DNA of 64,000 bases from Vibrio sp. SCSIO 43135. GTDB lineage: Bacteria; Pseudomonadota; Gammaproteobacteria; Enterobacterales; Vibrionaceae. The translations under genes were made by a program, and so were the position numbers. Positions 17,329 to 25,785 of the stretch are shown piece by piece. The stretch lies in contig NZ_CP071860.1 in assembly GCF_023716665.1 (NCBI RefSeq), positions 186,001 to 250,000 of the forward strand, in the 5' to 3' direction. The notes below the pieces were generated by a model, which was given only the letters and a program-made list of their open reading frames with translations, was not told the origin of the DNA and ran no database searches. Position 1 is the stretch's first letter. The number at the start of each line of letters is the position of its first letter.

Positions 17329-18774
17329 TTACTGAATGGAGGTGGGCTGCGATTTTCGTCGACTGGCAAGTCGCTGCTTAATAGGCTCCCAAATTGGCAG
17401 GATACCGAGCCCAGCAAATAGGGCGATACTGGCGATTCCAATTACCCCTCCGAGCAGAAAGGTGGCGAAAACTGGTAAGGAAGGTGAAACGAACTGGTGC
17501 AGTGACCAAGCTGTGATAGATATGGCTAACGTGATGAGCCACTGTCGGTGAGCGTATTGCAGCGGCTTAATCGATTGAGAGGCCAAGTAAATCAGCATTA
17601 GCCGAATCAAGTAGACACCCGCCAGCACGGATACTGTCGCCCACAAACCATAGCTTGGTACCCAATAGAAATAACCGGCCACAGCGAGAGCGGCGCAAAA
17701 TGCATGGATCCACATTTGGGTTTGGCTCGATTCACCACAATAGCAGCCAAGATTTAAGTAATCTCCAGCATTCTTTATCGTATTGACCATCAGCAGCGCC
17801 ACAGTGATTAACCCAGCGTTATGGTATTCAGCGGGTAGTATCAGAGAAAGAAAACTAGGTACGGTAAGCGCCATACACAGCGCGACAATGATGCAGAAGT
17901 TAACGCCTAGAATCGCCATCTCTGCACACTTTTTCTCACCATCAGGTTTCTGTAACGTAGGAATACGGTTTGGAAACCACCATAGCGCATAGGGCTGTAA
18001 TATAAGCGGAAGCAACAGGGCGAATTTTACCGCGATGGCATACACTGCCAGCTGTTCGACACCTACAAACTCGGCTAACAGCCATCGATCTAGCCCGGTA
18101 ATCATATAAACCGATACGGAGCCGACTAAAACAGGCAAACCAAAGCGAAGTAACATGGCGGAATCGGCAAAGTGTCCGAATCTTTCCATTTGCTGCCATT
18201 GGAAGCGAACCAGAGCCAGCGCGAGGAAAATGCTCGATAAACACGCTGCGATCAATACCGCATCAATCCCATAGCCTTGCTCCATTAAAACAAATGTAAG
18301 CAGAGCTTGAATCAGCGCTTTTGCCACATTCAATTGACAGAATTTTTTCGCCATCGACTGCATACGCATTAACGTCAGTGGAATCGAAATTAGCCCGTCC
18401 AACAAAATAGGAATCGCTAGTAGCAAAAGCTGATATGGTTCAAATCGAGCAGGAAGGATAGCGACAAGGCTATTAAGCGATAAAGCGATGGCAACTGCTC
18501 CAATCAGCGCCAATAAACAGCTAAGGCTAAAGCAGTTCGAAATGAGTTGCTGCTTGTGTTTACCCTCTGCAGTACCAACATAGCGATACATGGCATCGAC
18601 CAAGCCAAAGCTGAATAAAATTGTGCCGATATCGGCCAGTAAAACCAAAGACTCTAAGGCCCCAAACTCAGCGACAGTAAGTGTGCGAGTGAGGTAGGGG
18701 ATCATCAATAGCGAGACCCCTTTCATCATGATGATACCGATGGCGTAATAAACTGATTGAGATAATGCGCCCAC
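17329..18774 (-). CDS. oligosaccharide flippase / polysaccharide biosynthesis membrane protein
   Basis: A 481-residue inner-membrane protein with 12-14 helices of the Wzx/MOP polysaccharide transporter type. The opening GIIMMKGVSLLMIPYLTRTL and TVAEFGALESLVLLADIG are typical. Such proteins flip lipid-linked oligosaccharides to the periplasmic face. It starts at a GTG with a very good AAGGAAGGTGA ribosome site and lies 13 bp after a GT2 gene, so the two are one operon. A GT4 gene is divergent beyond it. The cluster is small and lacks a polymerase or ligase, so any glycan pathway must be completed elsewhere. Confidence 0.88.
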   Translation of the reverse strand: MGALSQSVYYAIGIIMMKGVSLLMIPYLTRTLTVAEFGALESLVLLADIGTILFSFGLVDAMYRYVGTAEGKHKQQLISNCFSLSCLLALIGAVAIALSLNSLVAILPARFEPYQLLLLAIPILLDGLISIPLTLMRMQSMAKKFCQLNVAKALIQALLTFVLMEQGYGIDAVLIAACLSSIFLALALVRFQWQQMERFGHFADSAMLLRFGLPVLVGSVSVYMITGLDRWLLAEFVGVEQLAVYAIAVKFALLLPLILQPYALWWFPNRIPTLQKPDGEKKCAEMAILGVNFCIIVALCMALTVPSFLSLILPAEYHNAGLITVALLMVNTIKNAGDYLNLGCYCGESSQTQMWIHAFCAALAVAGYFYWVPSYGLWATVSVLAGVYLIRLMLIYLASQSIKPLQYAHRQWLITLAISITAWSLHQFVSPSLPVFATFLLGGVIGIASIALFAGLGILPIWEPIKQRLASRRKSQPTSIQ

Positions 18775-18787
18775 AGTTCACCTTCCT

Positions 18788-19720
18788 TTAGCGACAAGCC
18801 GGAGCGAGTGTGAGCAGTGAACGTTTGCAATCACCTAGTATGCTGCGGAGCTTTCTTGGTTGAGGGTGGGCAAACATAGAGCGGCATTGCAACTTCATTG
18901 CGGTGAGGTGTTGGCTTAGTTCTCGATGGTAGTCAGCGTAGCCTTCCAGTAAGCGAGCCTGTGCGATGCGAATGGGGCGCTGAGAGTGCGTATAGCCCTG
19001 ATACTTTTCCAAGATATTTTCGATACAGGCCAAATTGGCAAGGCGCTTTTCATGCGATTGAGTCTGAGAGCCTTGGCGCATTAGATAACCCGTTTTTACC
19101 GAGTTGAGTGCGGCGACCGAATGTTTCTCACAAATCCTCAGCCACAACTCCCAGTCCTCACAATAGGTAAAGCTGGAATCAAACGGCTTCATCTGCTTGA
19201 GCACATCTGTTTTCACCATCACTGTGGAGGTACCGATAATGTTATTGGCGATAATAAAGTCGAGCGGTTGTTCGAGGAGCAAGAACCGGCGTGTTTCTGA
19301 TTGGAATTTGTCCCAGTAGCCAAAGCAGTCGATGATCTCTTGATAGCTTTCTGTCAGGTGATTGTAGTTGGTGAAGCTGAGTGCGATCTCTGGGTAGAAT
19401 TGATGCAGTTCCAGTTGATCGACAATCTTATTGGGTAGCCAAAAATCATCCGCATCTAAAAACGCGATGTAATCGCCTGTGGCTTGTGCAATACCTATGT
19501 TTCTCGCCATCGATGCGCCCAAACCGGGCTGATTCAATACCTTGATACGAGAATCTACACTTGCCCAATATTGGAGTAGTTCGTCTGAACCATCGTTGCT
19601 GTTGTCGTCAATGACGATGACTTCCAAATCACGGTGGCTTTGCTCTACTACGCTGGATAACGCCTTATTGAGATACTGTTTACAGTTATAAGTGGGGATG
19701 ATCACCGATACTTTATTCAT
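18788..19720 (-). CDS. family 2 glycosyltransferase
   Basis: A 310-residue GT-A-fold glycosyltransferase. The nucleotide-sugar binding start is KVSVIIPTYNCKQYLNKAL, followed by VIVIDDNSNDGSDE. The DxD metal motif is in FLDADDFW, and the probable catalytic region is FTYCEDWELWLR. It lacks membrane segments. A GTG at 19729 opens the frame, but the ATG at 19720 fits the family start. It is the first gene of a two-gene operon with the flippase. It probably adds one sugar of a surface oligosaccharide; donor and acceptor are unknown. Confidence 0.9.
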   Translation of the reverse strand: MNKVSVIIPTYNCKQYLNKALSSVVEQSHRDLEVIVIDDNSNDGSDELLQYWASVDSRIKVLNQPGLGASMARNIGIAQATGDYIAFLDADDFWLPNKIVDQLELHQFYPEIALSFTNYNHLTESYQEIIDCFGYWDKFQSETRRFLLLEQPLDFIIANNIIGTSTVMVKTDVLKQMKPFDSSFTYCEDWELWLRICEKHSVAALNSVKTGYLMRQGSQTQSHEKRLANLACIENILEKYQGYTHSQRPIRIAQARLLEGYADYHRELSQHLTAMKLQCRSMFAHPQPRKLRSILGDCKRSLLTLAPACR

Positions 19721-20040
19721 AGCCAACACTCTCTTTATCTGTTCTTCTTCGTGACTGATTTAGTCTGCGTTTAACCTAGTTTGCGAATAACTTGTATTGC
19801 TATTAACAGGGAGCAGGATATGTGCCAATAGCTATCTATTTGTTTTATATGTATTTGTTGGTTAACTTGTCAAAATGCAAAGGCAGCGGCAGTGAAGTGA
19901 GTGGAATATCGTTGAAATTGATTCTCAAAATGAGAAATGACAAGCCTCATCCCTTAACTATCAGATAAGTAGGGTGTTTTAATCAGGTGCGAAAGTTGCT
20001 TACTCCTAAAAATGGAAGACAATCCTATATGGAGGTCGGG
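19721..20040. other. divergent regulatory gap between glycosyltransferase genes
   Basis: An AT-rich gap between the GT2/flippase operon and the GT4 gene. The only structure seen is a short inverted repeat TTCTCA-AAA-TGAGAA (19922-19936). No gene or terminator was found. Confidence 0.5.
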
Positions 20041-21207
20041 ATGAAGAAGGTGGCATTTATCACGCCAACATACCCAGTGCTGAGCGAAACGTTTATCCAA
20101 ACAGAAGTGGATGCGTTACATGCGTGCGGGCATCAGGTTTGTGTCATGACATTCGAAAAAGAGCCCTCCAAGATAGAGTTTGATTATGATGTAGAAGAAA
20201 TTGGTTGCGCGTTGGACTGGCATGTATTGAGTTTGTTTAAAGTGCCTAATGTTATCCATGCGGTGTCATTTGTCTGTAGCCAATCATCTTTGCCAAAACG
20301 TTCTCTGCTTTATTATGGTGCTCAACTGGCGTTGCAGCTTTCCAAACAGGGTGTGACTCATGCTCATGCTCACTTTTGCCAACATACCACGGCACATGCG
20401 ATTGTGGCGTCTAAACTGTTAGGTATTGGTTGTTCCTTTGTCGGACACGGACATGATGTTTACGAATCAGCATTTGATATCGACCAAAAGCTCAGATTCA
20501 GTGATTTTTCGGTCGCAGTCTGCCGAGATATGTATCACGACTTTCAGCGTACTTTTCCATCTAATATCAAGTATCTGCATTGTGGAGTGAAGCTCGATCA
20601 GATCCCACACCTAGAGCGAAAGCAAAGTGACGGTTTGCATTTGGTGTTCGTGGGGCGATTAGTTGAAACCAAAGGTGTCCATTTCTTGTTGCAAGCATTA
20701 GCAGAGTTGTTATCGGCAAAGCGTACGCGTCGTACCTCTATCAGGTTAGATATTATTGGTACTGGGGAGCAGCAGTCTCAATTGCAGCAGCTTACCAAAC
20801 AACTAAATTTAGGTGATAGCGTTCGATTCCTAGGAGCAAAACCTCATCAACAAGTGTTGGAAGCCCTACAGACTTATGACTGTTTGGTTGCCCCATTTTG
20901 TTTTTCGGATTCAGGCTGTGTAGACACAGGCCCTTTAGTGCTTAAAGAGGCGATGGCATCAGGTACCCCTGTCATCACTTCAAACATCATGGGTTGTAAA
21001 GAGATCGTTGTGCCAGGGACTGGCTACCTAGTGGATGAAAAGGATGCCAGTCAGCTCGCACAAGCCATTGAACAGTTCTCTCAATTAACTAGCAAACAGC
21101 GCACGTTGATGGGAAGGGCTGCGCGTCAGCATGTCATCAATAACTTTGATGCCTTCAAGCAAGCTCGCTGTTTATCGGACTGGATTGAGCAAGTGTCTAG
21201 CTCTTAA
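20041..21207 (+). CDS. family 4 glycosyltransferase
   Basis: A 388-residue GT-B-fold retaining glycosyltransferase. The N-terminal lobe opens KKVAFITPTYPVLSETFIQT, the pattern of exopolysaccharide transferases of the WcaL/AmsK kind. The donor lobe starts LVFVGRLVETKGVHFLLQAL and carries the EX7E-type segment LVLKEAMASGTPVITS. The open frame begins at 19987, but GGAGGTCGGG sits directly before the ATG at 20041, which is therefore the start. It is divergent from the GT2/flippase operon and probably works in the same glycan pathway. Confidence 0.92.
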   Translation: MKKVAFITPTYPVLSETFIQTEVDALHACGHQVCVMTFEKEPSKIEFDYDVEEIGCALDWHVLSLFKVPNVIHAVSFVCSQSSLPKRSLLYYGAQLALQLSKQGVTHAHAHFCQHTTAHAIVASKLLGIGCSFVGHGHDVYESAFDIDQKLRFSDFSVAVCRDMYHDFQRTFPSNIKYLHCGVKLDQIPHLERKQSDGLHLVFVGRLVETKGVHFLLQALAELLSAKRTRRTSIRLDIIGTGEQQSQLQQLTKQLNLGDSVRFLGAKPHQQVLEALQTYDCLVAPFCFSDSGCVDTGPLVLKEAMASGTPVITSNIMGCKEIVVPGTGYLVDEKDASQLAQAIEQFSQLTSKQRTLMGRAARQHVINNFDAFKQARCLSDWIEQVSSS

Positions 21208-21214
21208 CGCCTGA

Positions 21215-21787
21215 CTAAGCTCTGTTAGAGTTGGTGGAGCGAATAATGAGCTGTAACGGACCTTTAATCATACTGCTGTCTAGTTGCTGAGTGTGTTGTT
21301 CGTTGTGGCAGCGCATAGCTAATGCAAACCCATGTAGGTAATCGACTAATAAATCACGGGTGTGCTGCTCTTGATCTGCAGGTAAGTTCAGCCCCGAAAA
21401 AATCGTAGATAACTTGTCGTTGAACACTCGTGCTGGTCCATCGGAACTCATTGATAGCAATGTTTCTAACAAGCCTGAATACTGGCTCAGTAGCCCGAGA
21501 TAACTGACGCAAAGTTGTTCAAGCTCCTGCTGCCAATCTGGCCCATTGATGGGTTGATATAAGTTTTCGATCAGTGAAATCGTCATTGCTTCGAGCAGCG
21601 CATTTTTGTTGGCAAAGTAGTGGTAAATTGCCATCGCATCGACCCCTAAATTGGACGCTAATTGCCTGATACTGGGTAGTTTTCCACTTTCCTGCATCAT
21701 AGATTTCGCACACTCAATGATCTGTTGTTGATTGAGTTTTACTCTGTCAGCTGATGGTCTTCCGCGTTTTTTCATGTTGACACTCAT
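21215..21787 (-). CDS. TetR family transcriptional regulator
   Basis: A 190-residue TetR regulator with a basic N-terminus (KKRGRPSADR) and a helix-turn-helix at about residues 18-62 (LPSIRQLASNLGVDAMAIYH, then YFANKNALLEAM). The C-terminal domain is helical and ligand-binding. It is divergent from a DHFR-like gene, and the 106-bp gap holds a perfect 31-bp palindrome. It therefore very likely represses both itself and that gene. ATGs at 21787 and 21775 are both possible starts. Confidence 0.9.
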   Translation of the reverse strand: MSVNMKKRGRPSADRVKLNQQQIIECAKSMMQESGKLPSIRQLASNLGVDAMAIYHYFANKNALLEAMTISLIENLYQPINGPDWQQELEQLCVSYLGLLSQYSGLLETLLSMSSDGPARVFNDKLSTIFSGLNLPADQEQHTRDLLVDYLHGFALAMRCHNEQHTQQLDSSMIKGPLQLIIRSTNSNRA

Positions 21788-21802
21788 AGACGATGATCTT
21801 TA

Positions 21803-21833
21803 AACTATAATTCTACAGTGTAGAATTATAGTT
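21803..21833. promoter_or_regulatory. perfect 31-bp palindromic TetR operator
   Basis: AACTATAATTCTACA (21803-21817), a central G and TGTAGAATTATAGTT (21819-21833) are exact complements. The palindrome contains TATAAT on each strand, so an operator here would cover the -10 elements of both divergent promoters. Confidence 0.8.
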
Positions 21834-21893
21834 GTTTTGGTCTCGAACCTCAACGTATCTTCTTCCTTTGCTCAGAGTAAATAGGAGCTCATC

Positions 21894-22436
21894 ATGGCGA
21901 ATATTGTTTACATCGCAACTAGCTTAGACGGCTACATCGCAGACAAAAATAATCAGGTGGATTGGCTACATGAAGTGCCAAACCCGGAGGGTTCTGATTT
22001 TGGGTTTGCCGACTTCATGGAGAGAGTAGATGCCTTGGTTATGGGGCGAAATACCTTTGATATGGTGGCAAGCTTTGGTGGTGATTGGCCGTATAGCAAG
22101 CCTGTATTTGTGCTGAGTAATACAATGACGTCTGTCCCTGAGCAATACCAAGACAAGGTGTTTTTGGTAAAAGGTGAACTGAAAGAAGTGGTCGCGAGAC
22201 TCAATGAGCAAGGTTACCAAGACTTATACATCGACGGCGGTGTGACGATTCAGAACTTCTTAGCTCAAGACTTGATCGACGAAATGATCATTACCACCAT
22301 TCCTACTTTACTTGGTGGTGGTATCCCGCTATTTGGTGAACTTCAATCACCTCTCAAGTTTAAACATCTGGAGTCGGAGCTGTGTGCGGGCATCTTGGTA
22401 AAAAACCGTTTTGTTCGTACTAGAGATGGTTGGTAG
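21894..22436 (+). CDS. dihydrofolate reductase family protein (RibD C-terminal type)
   Basis: A 180-residue NADPH-binding protein of the RibD-C/DHFR fold (YyaP/YwjB-like). The start ANIVYIATSLDGYIADKNN, then ALVMGRNTFDMV, PVFVLSNTM, DLYIDGGVTIQNFL, and the LGGGIPLFGE loop are diagnostic. True substrates of this subgroup are mostly unknown; it is unlikely to be the essential DHFR. A TAGGAG ribosome site precedes the ATG. It is regulated, by inference, through the palindrome shared with the divergent TetR gene. Confidence 0.9.
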   Translation: MANIVYIATSLDGYIADKNNQVDWLHEVPNPEGSDFGFADFMERVDALVMGRNTFDMVASFGGDWPYSKPVFVLSNTMTSVPEQYQDKVFLVKGELKEVVARLNEQGYQDLYIDGGVTIQNFLAQDLIDEMIITTIPTLLGGGIPLFGELQSPLKFKHLESELCAGILVKNRFVRTRDGW

Positions 22437-22463
22437 AGCCAGCATTGATGGTGGAGTGACACG

Positions 22464-22498
22464 AAAAAGCGAGGAGCCCGTTAGCTTCTCGCTTTTTT
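22464..22498. terminator. bidirectional terminator
   Basis: AAAAAGCGAG-g-AGC (22464-22477) pairs with GCT-t-CTCGCTTTTT (22484-22497), flanked by A and T runs, between the DHFR-like gene and the converging thioesterase gene. Confidence 0.82.
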
Positions 22499-22572
22499 AT
22501 TTAATCAGGGGAAACAACTCGATCACAAGTGGTTTTATTGCTTGAGGGAGGTTAGTTAATTTACCTAGGCTG

Positions 22573-23010
22573 TCATGATGTGGATTGCTCTTCGAGCGCT
22601 AGGATAGCCTGCTTAATGGGCTCGGGTAGTTTCGCTTTAGTCTGGTTTTTGAAGTCAAACATGACACAAGTAGCGTGGCCTACGGTACTGACCCGAGATT
22701 GCCCTTTGCTAACGATCTTATATTCCATTGTAAATCGATCGCTTTGAACATCGACTACTTTCGTTCCCACACGTAAGGTATCTGGGAAGGTGATTGGCAA
22801 TTTATAACGGCAACTGGTCTCGCCCAAAACGGGACCTATTTGGCTATGCGCAATATCCACCAACAGTCCGATCTTTTCAAAATACGCTAACCGAGCCGAT
22901 TCAAAGTAGCGGAAGTAGACTGCGTTATTCACATGTTGCAGTGCGTCCATTTCCCCCCAAGCCACGGGAATTTCAATGATAACGGGAAACTCTGCTAGTA
23001 AGTCGTCCAT
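22573..23010 (-). CDS. acyl-CoA thioesterase, YbgC/FadM-type
   Basis: A 145-residue hot-dog-fold thioesterase. The active-site helix region reads WGEMDALQHVNNAVYFRYFE, with the catalytic-type Asp of the 4-hydroxybenzoyl-CoA thioesterase group, followed by ARLAYFEKIGL. Such enzymes release fatty or aromatic acids from CoA. An AAAGGAAGAG ribosome site precedes the ATG. It is divergent from the Zur-type regulator gene, and the Zur-like box at 23173 lies in their shared 208-bp gap, nearer the regulator. Confidence 0.88.
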   Translation of the reverse strand: MDDLLAEFPVIIEIPVAWGEMDALQHVNNAVYFRYFESARLAYFEKIGLLVDIAHSQIGPVLGETSCRYKLPITFPDTLRVGTKVVDVQSDRFTMEYKIVSKGQSRVSTVGHATCVMFDFKNQTKAKLPEPIKQAILALEEQSTS

Positions 23011-23172
23011 AACTCTTCCTTTGTGTGATGGGTAATTTTTATCGTGATAAGTGATTGAGTTTTTATTCTAAATCGAATGCTTTCTTGATATGAAATTTTG
23101 TTAATAAATTGTGATCTTAAGAAGTCGGCCTGAAACGTACGGACAAGAGGGTTCACTCTGACAGTTATAAAT

Positions 23173-23195
23173 GATATGTTATAACGTAACAAATT
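23173..23195 (+). promoter_or_regulatory. candidate Zur box upstream of the Zur-type regulator
   Basis: The site begins GATATGTTATAACGTAAC and resembles the gammaproteobacterial Zur consensus (GAAATGTTATANTATAAC and on). It shares the core GATATGTTATAAC exactly with the 36-bp palindrome at 27819-27854. It lies about 25 bp upstream of the start codon of the Zur-type gene, implying autoregulation. Confidence 0.72.
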
Positions 23196-23218
23196 AATGG
23201 GAATTTGTAAGGCAATGT

Positions 23219-23683
23219 ATGCAAGATCTAGAATCTACCTTAAAACGAGTTGAACAAAACTTAAAGGCGAAAGGTAAGTACCTGACCTCGAAAAGAAAGC
23301 TCGTACTGCGCGCCCTAGTTGATGCAGATCGAGCTTTATCGGCTTATGAGTTAGTCGACTATTGCAAAGAGCGTTATGAGCAGAATATTCAGGCTATGTC
23401 TGTATATCGAATCTTAGATTTTCTCGAAGGCGTGCATTTAGCACATAAGCTTAAAGTTTCTAATAAATATATCGTTTGTTCTCATATCCTTTGTGACCAT
23501 GAACATGGTGTCGCTCAATTTCTTATTTGTTCCAAGTGCAACAAAATAAGCGAACAAGCCATTGCACCTGCGTTGATCGAAGGGCTTAAATCCCACGCAA
23601 AGCAAGAAGGTTTTACAGTCATTAGCCCTCAGTTAGAAATCAAGTGTGTTTGCGATGAGTGTGCCAAATCTAGTGAGGCGTGA
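23219..23683 (+). CDS. zur: Fur-family zinc uptake regulator (Zur-type)
   Basis: A 154-residue Fur-superfamily metalloregulator. The winged helix covers about residues 15-85 (YLTSKRKLVLRALVDADRAL, then MSVYRILDFLEG). The metal domain has HILCDHEHGVAQFLIC, a CxxC pair (CSKC), and a final CVCDEC set. These cysteine pairs form the structural zinc site of Zur proteins. It is placed as Zur because of the Zur-like box upstream and the zinc-starvation genes downstream; Fur or PerR are less likely. It starts a likely operon with the dihydroorotase, gamma-carbonic anhydrase and COG0523 genes, although the 103-bp gap after it leaves room for another promoter. Confidence 0.85.
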   Translation: MQDLESTLKRVEQNLKAKGKYLTSKRKLVLRALVDADRALSAYELVDYCKERYEQNIQAMSVYRILDFLEGVHLAHKLKVSNKYIVCSHILCDHEHGVAQFLICSKCNKISEQAIAPALIEGLKSHAKQEGFTVISPQLEIKCVCDECAKSSEA

Positions 23684-23786
23684 TTGTTACTTTGCTTTGT
23701 CCTATCGCTGTATTCATCGATACGCTTTCGCGATCTTTTTCCTCTTCAAACCATCAGTCTCATCAGCATGGAGATCATGAGCCACT

Positions 23787-25121
23787 ATGCCCGCAACATT
23801 GATTAAAAACGCCCTTATCGTCAACGAAGGGGCCATTACCGAGACCGATTTGCGAATTGTCGGTCAGCGAATCGAAACCATCTCAACCGATATAACGGCA
23901 GCATCTGAAGATACGGTGATTGATGCGGATGGGTGTTATCTGATTCCCGGTATGATTGACGATCAAGTACATTTTCGTGAGCCGGGGTTGACGCATAAAG
24001 GCTCGATTGCGACAGAATCTAGAGCTGCGGTTGCTGGAGGTATCACAAGCTATATGGAGATGCCGAACGTCAGCCCTGCGACCACAACGATTGAGGCGCT
24101 AGAACGCAAATTCGCGATTGCCGGGCAGAACTCCCTCGCAAACTACTCTTTCTACCTCGGTGCGACCGAAGACAACCTTGAACAAATCAAACAGCTTGAC
24201 CCTAAGAAGCACTGTGGCGTGAAAGTCTTCATGGGCGCTTCGACGGGGGATTTATTGGTAGAAGCCCCTCAAGCTTTAGAAGAGATTTTCCGTGATTCAC
24301 CAGTGCTTATCGTAACGCATTGCGAAAGCGGTCCTGTGATTGCGCAAAACAAGCAGCGACTGCTCAAAGAGAAATCAGAATTCACTATCGAAGATCATCC
24401 TGTATTGCGCGATGACCAAGCGTGTTATGCGTCATCTTCTTATGCAGTAGAGCTTGCTAAGAAGCACAACAGTCAGCTGCATGTTCTGCACATTACAACA
24501 GCAAAAGAGCTGGCACTGTTTGAGGTTGGCCCTATTGAGAACAAAAACATTACCGCTGAAGCGTGTGTGCACCATTTGTGGTTTAGCAACGAAGACTATG
24601 CAGTGCGCGGAAACCAAATTAAATGTAACCCTGCCGTGAAATACCCAAGTGACCGTGAGGCGCTACTAAAAGCATTGAACTCAGGGCAAATAGACATTAT
24701 CGCGACTGACCATGCGCCACACACTTGGGAAGAAAAACAGGTGCCTTACGATCAAGCGCCAGCAGGTTTACCGTTAGTGCAGCATGCTTTGCTCACCTTG
24801 TTTGACCAAGTCACTCGAGGGCACATGACAATGGAGCAAGTGGTTCAAAAAACGGCACATAACCCAGCTATTCGCTACGGTATTGAGCAGCGAGGTTTTA
24901 TCCGTGAAGGATATTTTGCTGATTTGGTGCTGGTGGATGCAGGCTCGCCAACCCTTGTGACCAATGAAAATAGCTTGTACCACTGTGGTTGGTCACCGTT
25001 TTCAGGACATCAGTTCTCAGCGCAAATCAAGAAAACTTGGGTCAATGGCGGATTGGTGTATGCCGACCAGAAAGTGAACGAGAAAGCTGCCCAAGCAATG
25101 AGGTTGGTGTTCGACCGATAA
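23787..25121 (+). CDS. dihydroorotase paralogue (amidohydrolase) with QxH metal motif
   Basis: A 444-residue cytoplasmic amidohydrolase matching dihydroorotase, the pyrimidine enzyme that interconverts carbamoyl aspartate and dihydroorotate. Visible catalytic features are the bridging Lys146 in GVKVFMGAS, His178 in THCES, the LHVLHITTAKE His pair (232/235), and Asp308 in TDHAPH. The first metal motif, normally DxHxHxR, reads DDQVHFREPG, so the first His is Gln60. As far as I recall, similar DDQVHFREPG sequences occur in the Bacteroidetes-type enzyme. Its place after a Zur gene suggests a back-up enzyme for zinc limitation, as known for Zur-controlled PyrC paralogues in other bacteria. That role is inference. 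Confidence 0.88.
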   Translation: MPATLIKNALIVNEGAITETDLRIVGQRIETISTDITAASEDTVIDADGCYLIPGMIDDQVHFREPGLTHKGSIATESRAAVAGGITSYMEMPNVSPATTTIEALERKFAIAGQNSLANYSFYLGATEDNLEQIKQLDPKKHCGVKVFMGASTGDLLVEAPQALEEIFRDSPVLIVTHCESGPVIAQNKQRLLKEKSEFTIEDHPVLRDDQACYASSSYAVELAKKHNSQLHVLHITTAKELALFEVGPIENKNITAEACVHHLWFSNEDYAVRGNQIKCNPAVKYPSDREALLKALNSGQIDIIATDHAPHTWEEKQVPYDQAPAGLPLVQHALLTLFDQVTRGHMTMEQVVQKTAHNPAIRYGIEQRGFIREGYFADLVLVDAGSPTLVTNENSLYHCGWSPFSGHQFSAQIKKTWVNGGLVYADQKVNEKAAQAMRLVFDR

Positions 25122-25224
25122 GGCGTATGGTCGAGAGATGTAATGCTTTCGTTGAGCTTTATTTGTCGAAGTAAGATTGTCGTAGCTAGAGTGCCTTTGA
25201 GGCACCGTATGAAGAGAAATCAAA

Positions 25225-25785
25225 ATGTTAAGAAGAAATCCCACTGGCCACATGCCTAAAGTTTCGGAAACGGCGTTCATCGATCCGACGGCGATTATCT
25301 GTGGCAGAGTGATCATTGAAGATAATGTTTTTATTGGTCCTTACGCGGTGATTCGTGCCGATGAAGTGAACGAGCAAGGTGATATGGAAGCCATCGTTAT
25401 CAAACGCGATACTAATATTCAAGATGGCGTGGTTATCCACTCAAAAGCTGGTGGTGCTGTTACCGTCGGAGAGCGCTCATCCATAGCACACCGATCTATT
25501 ATCCATGGCCCATGTGAAGTTAGCGATGACGTGTTCATTGGGTTTAACTCGGTGGTGTTTGACGCAGTGATTGGTAAGGGGTGTGTGATTCGCCATAACT
25601 GTGTGGTGGATGGCCTAGACTTGCCAGAGAATTTCCATGTTCCGCCGATGACGAACATTGGTGCTGATTTTGATTTGAACAGCATCTCGAAAGTGCCACC
25701 GGAATATTCGGCATTTTCAGAGTCTGTGGTTTCAGCAAACCACGAGCTGGTGCAAGGCTACAGGAGAATTGCTAATGAGCTCTAA
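25225..25785 (+). CDS. gamma-class carbonic anhydrase-like protein
   Basis: A 186-residue left-handed beta-helix protein with hexapeptide repeats. It carries the three metal-binding His of the gamma carbonic anhydrase family: His72 (VVIHSKAG), His89 and His94 (SSIAHRSIIHGP), with the usual 5-residue spacing of the last two. Arg44 and Asp46 (VIRADE) match the conserved Arg/Asp pair. It may hydrate CO2 with a metal other than zinc, since gamma enzymes can use iron or cobalt. The COG0523 gene start overlaps its end by 11 bp, so the two are translationally coupled. A zinc-sparing or back-up role fits the cluster but is inferred. Confidence 0.87.
   Translation: MLRRNPTGHMPKVSETAFIDPTAIICGRVIIEDNVFIGPYAVIRADEVNEQGDMEAIVIKRDTNIQDGVVIHSKAGGAVTVGERSSIAHRSIIHGPCEVSDDVFIGFNSVVFDAVIGKGCVIRHNCVVDGLDLPENFHVPPMTNIGADFDLNSISKVPPEYSAFSESVVSANHELVQGYRRIANEL

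Noticed and set aside
19915-19945. Fur-box-like sequence before the GT4 gene
   Set aside because: Only 6-bp arms (TTCTCA/TGAGAA), and the match to the Fur consensus is poor.
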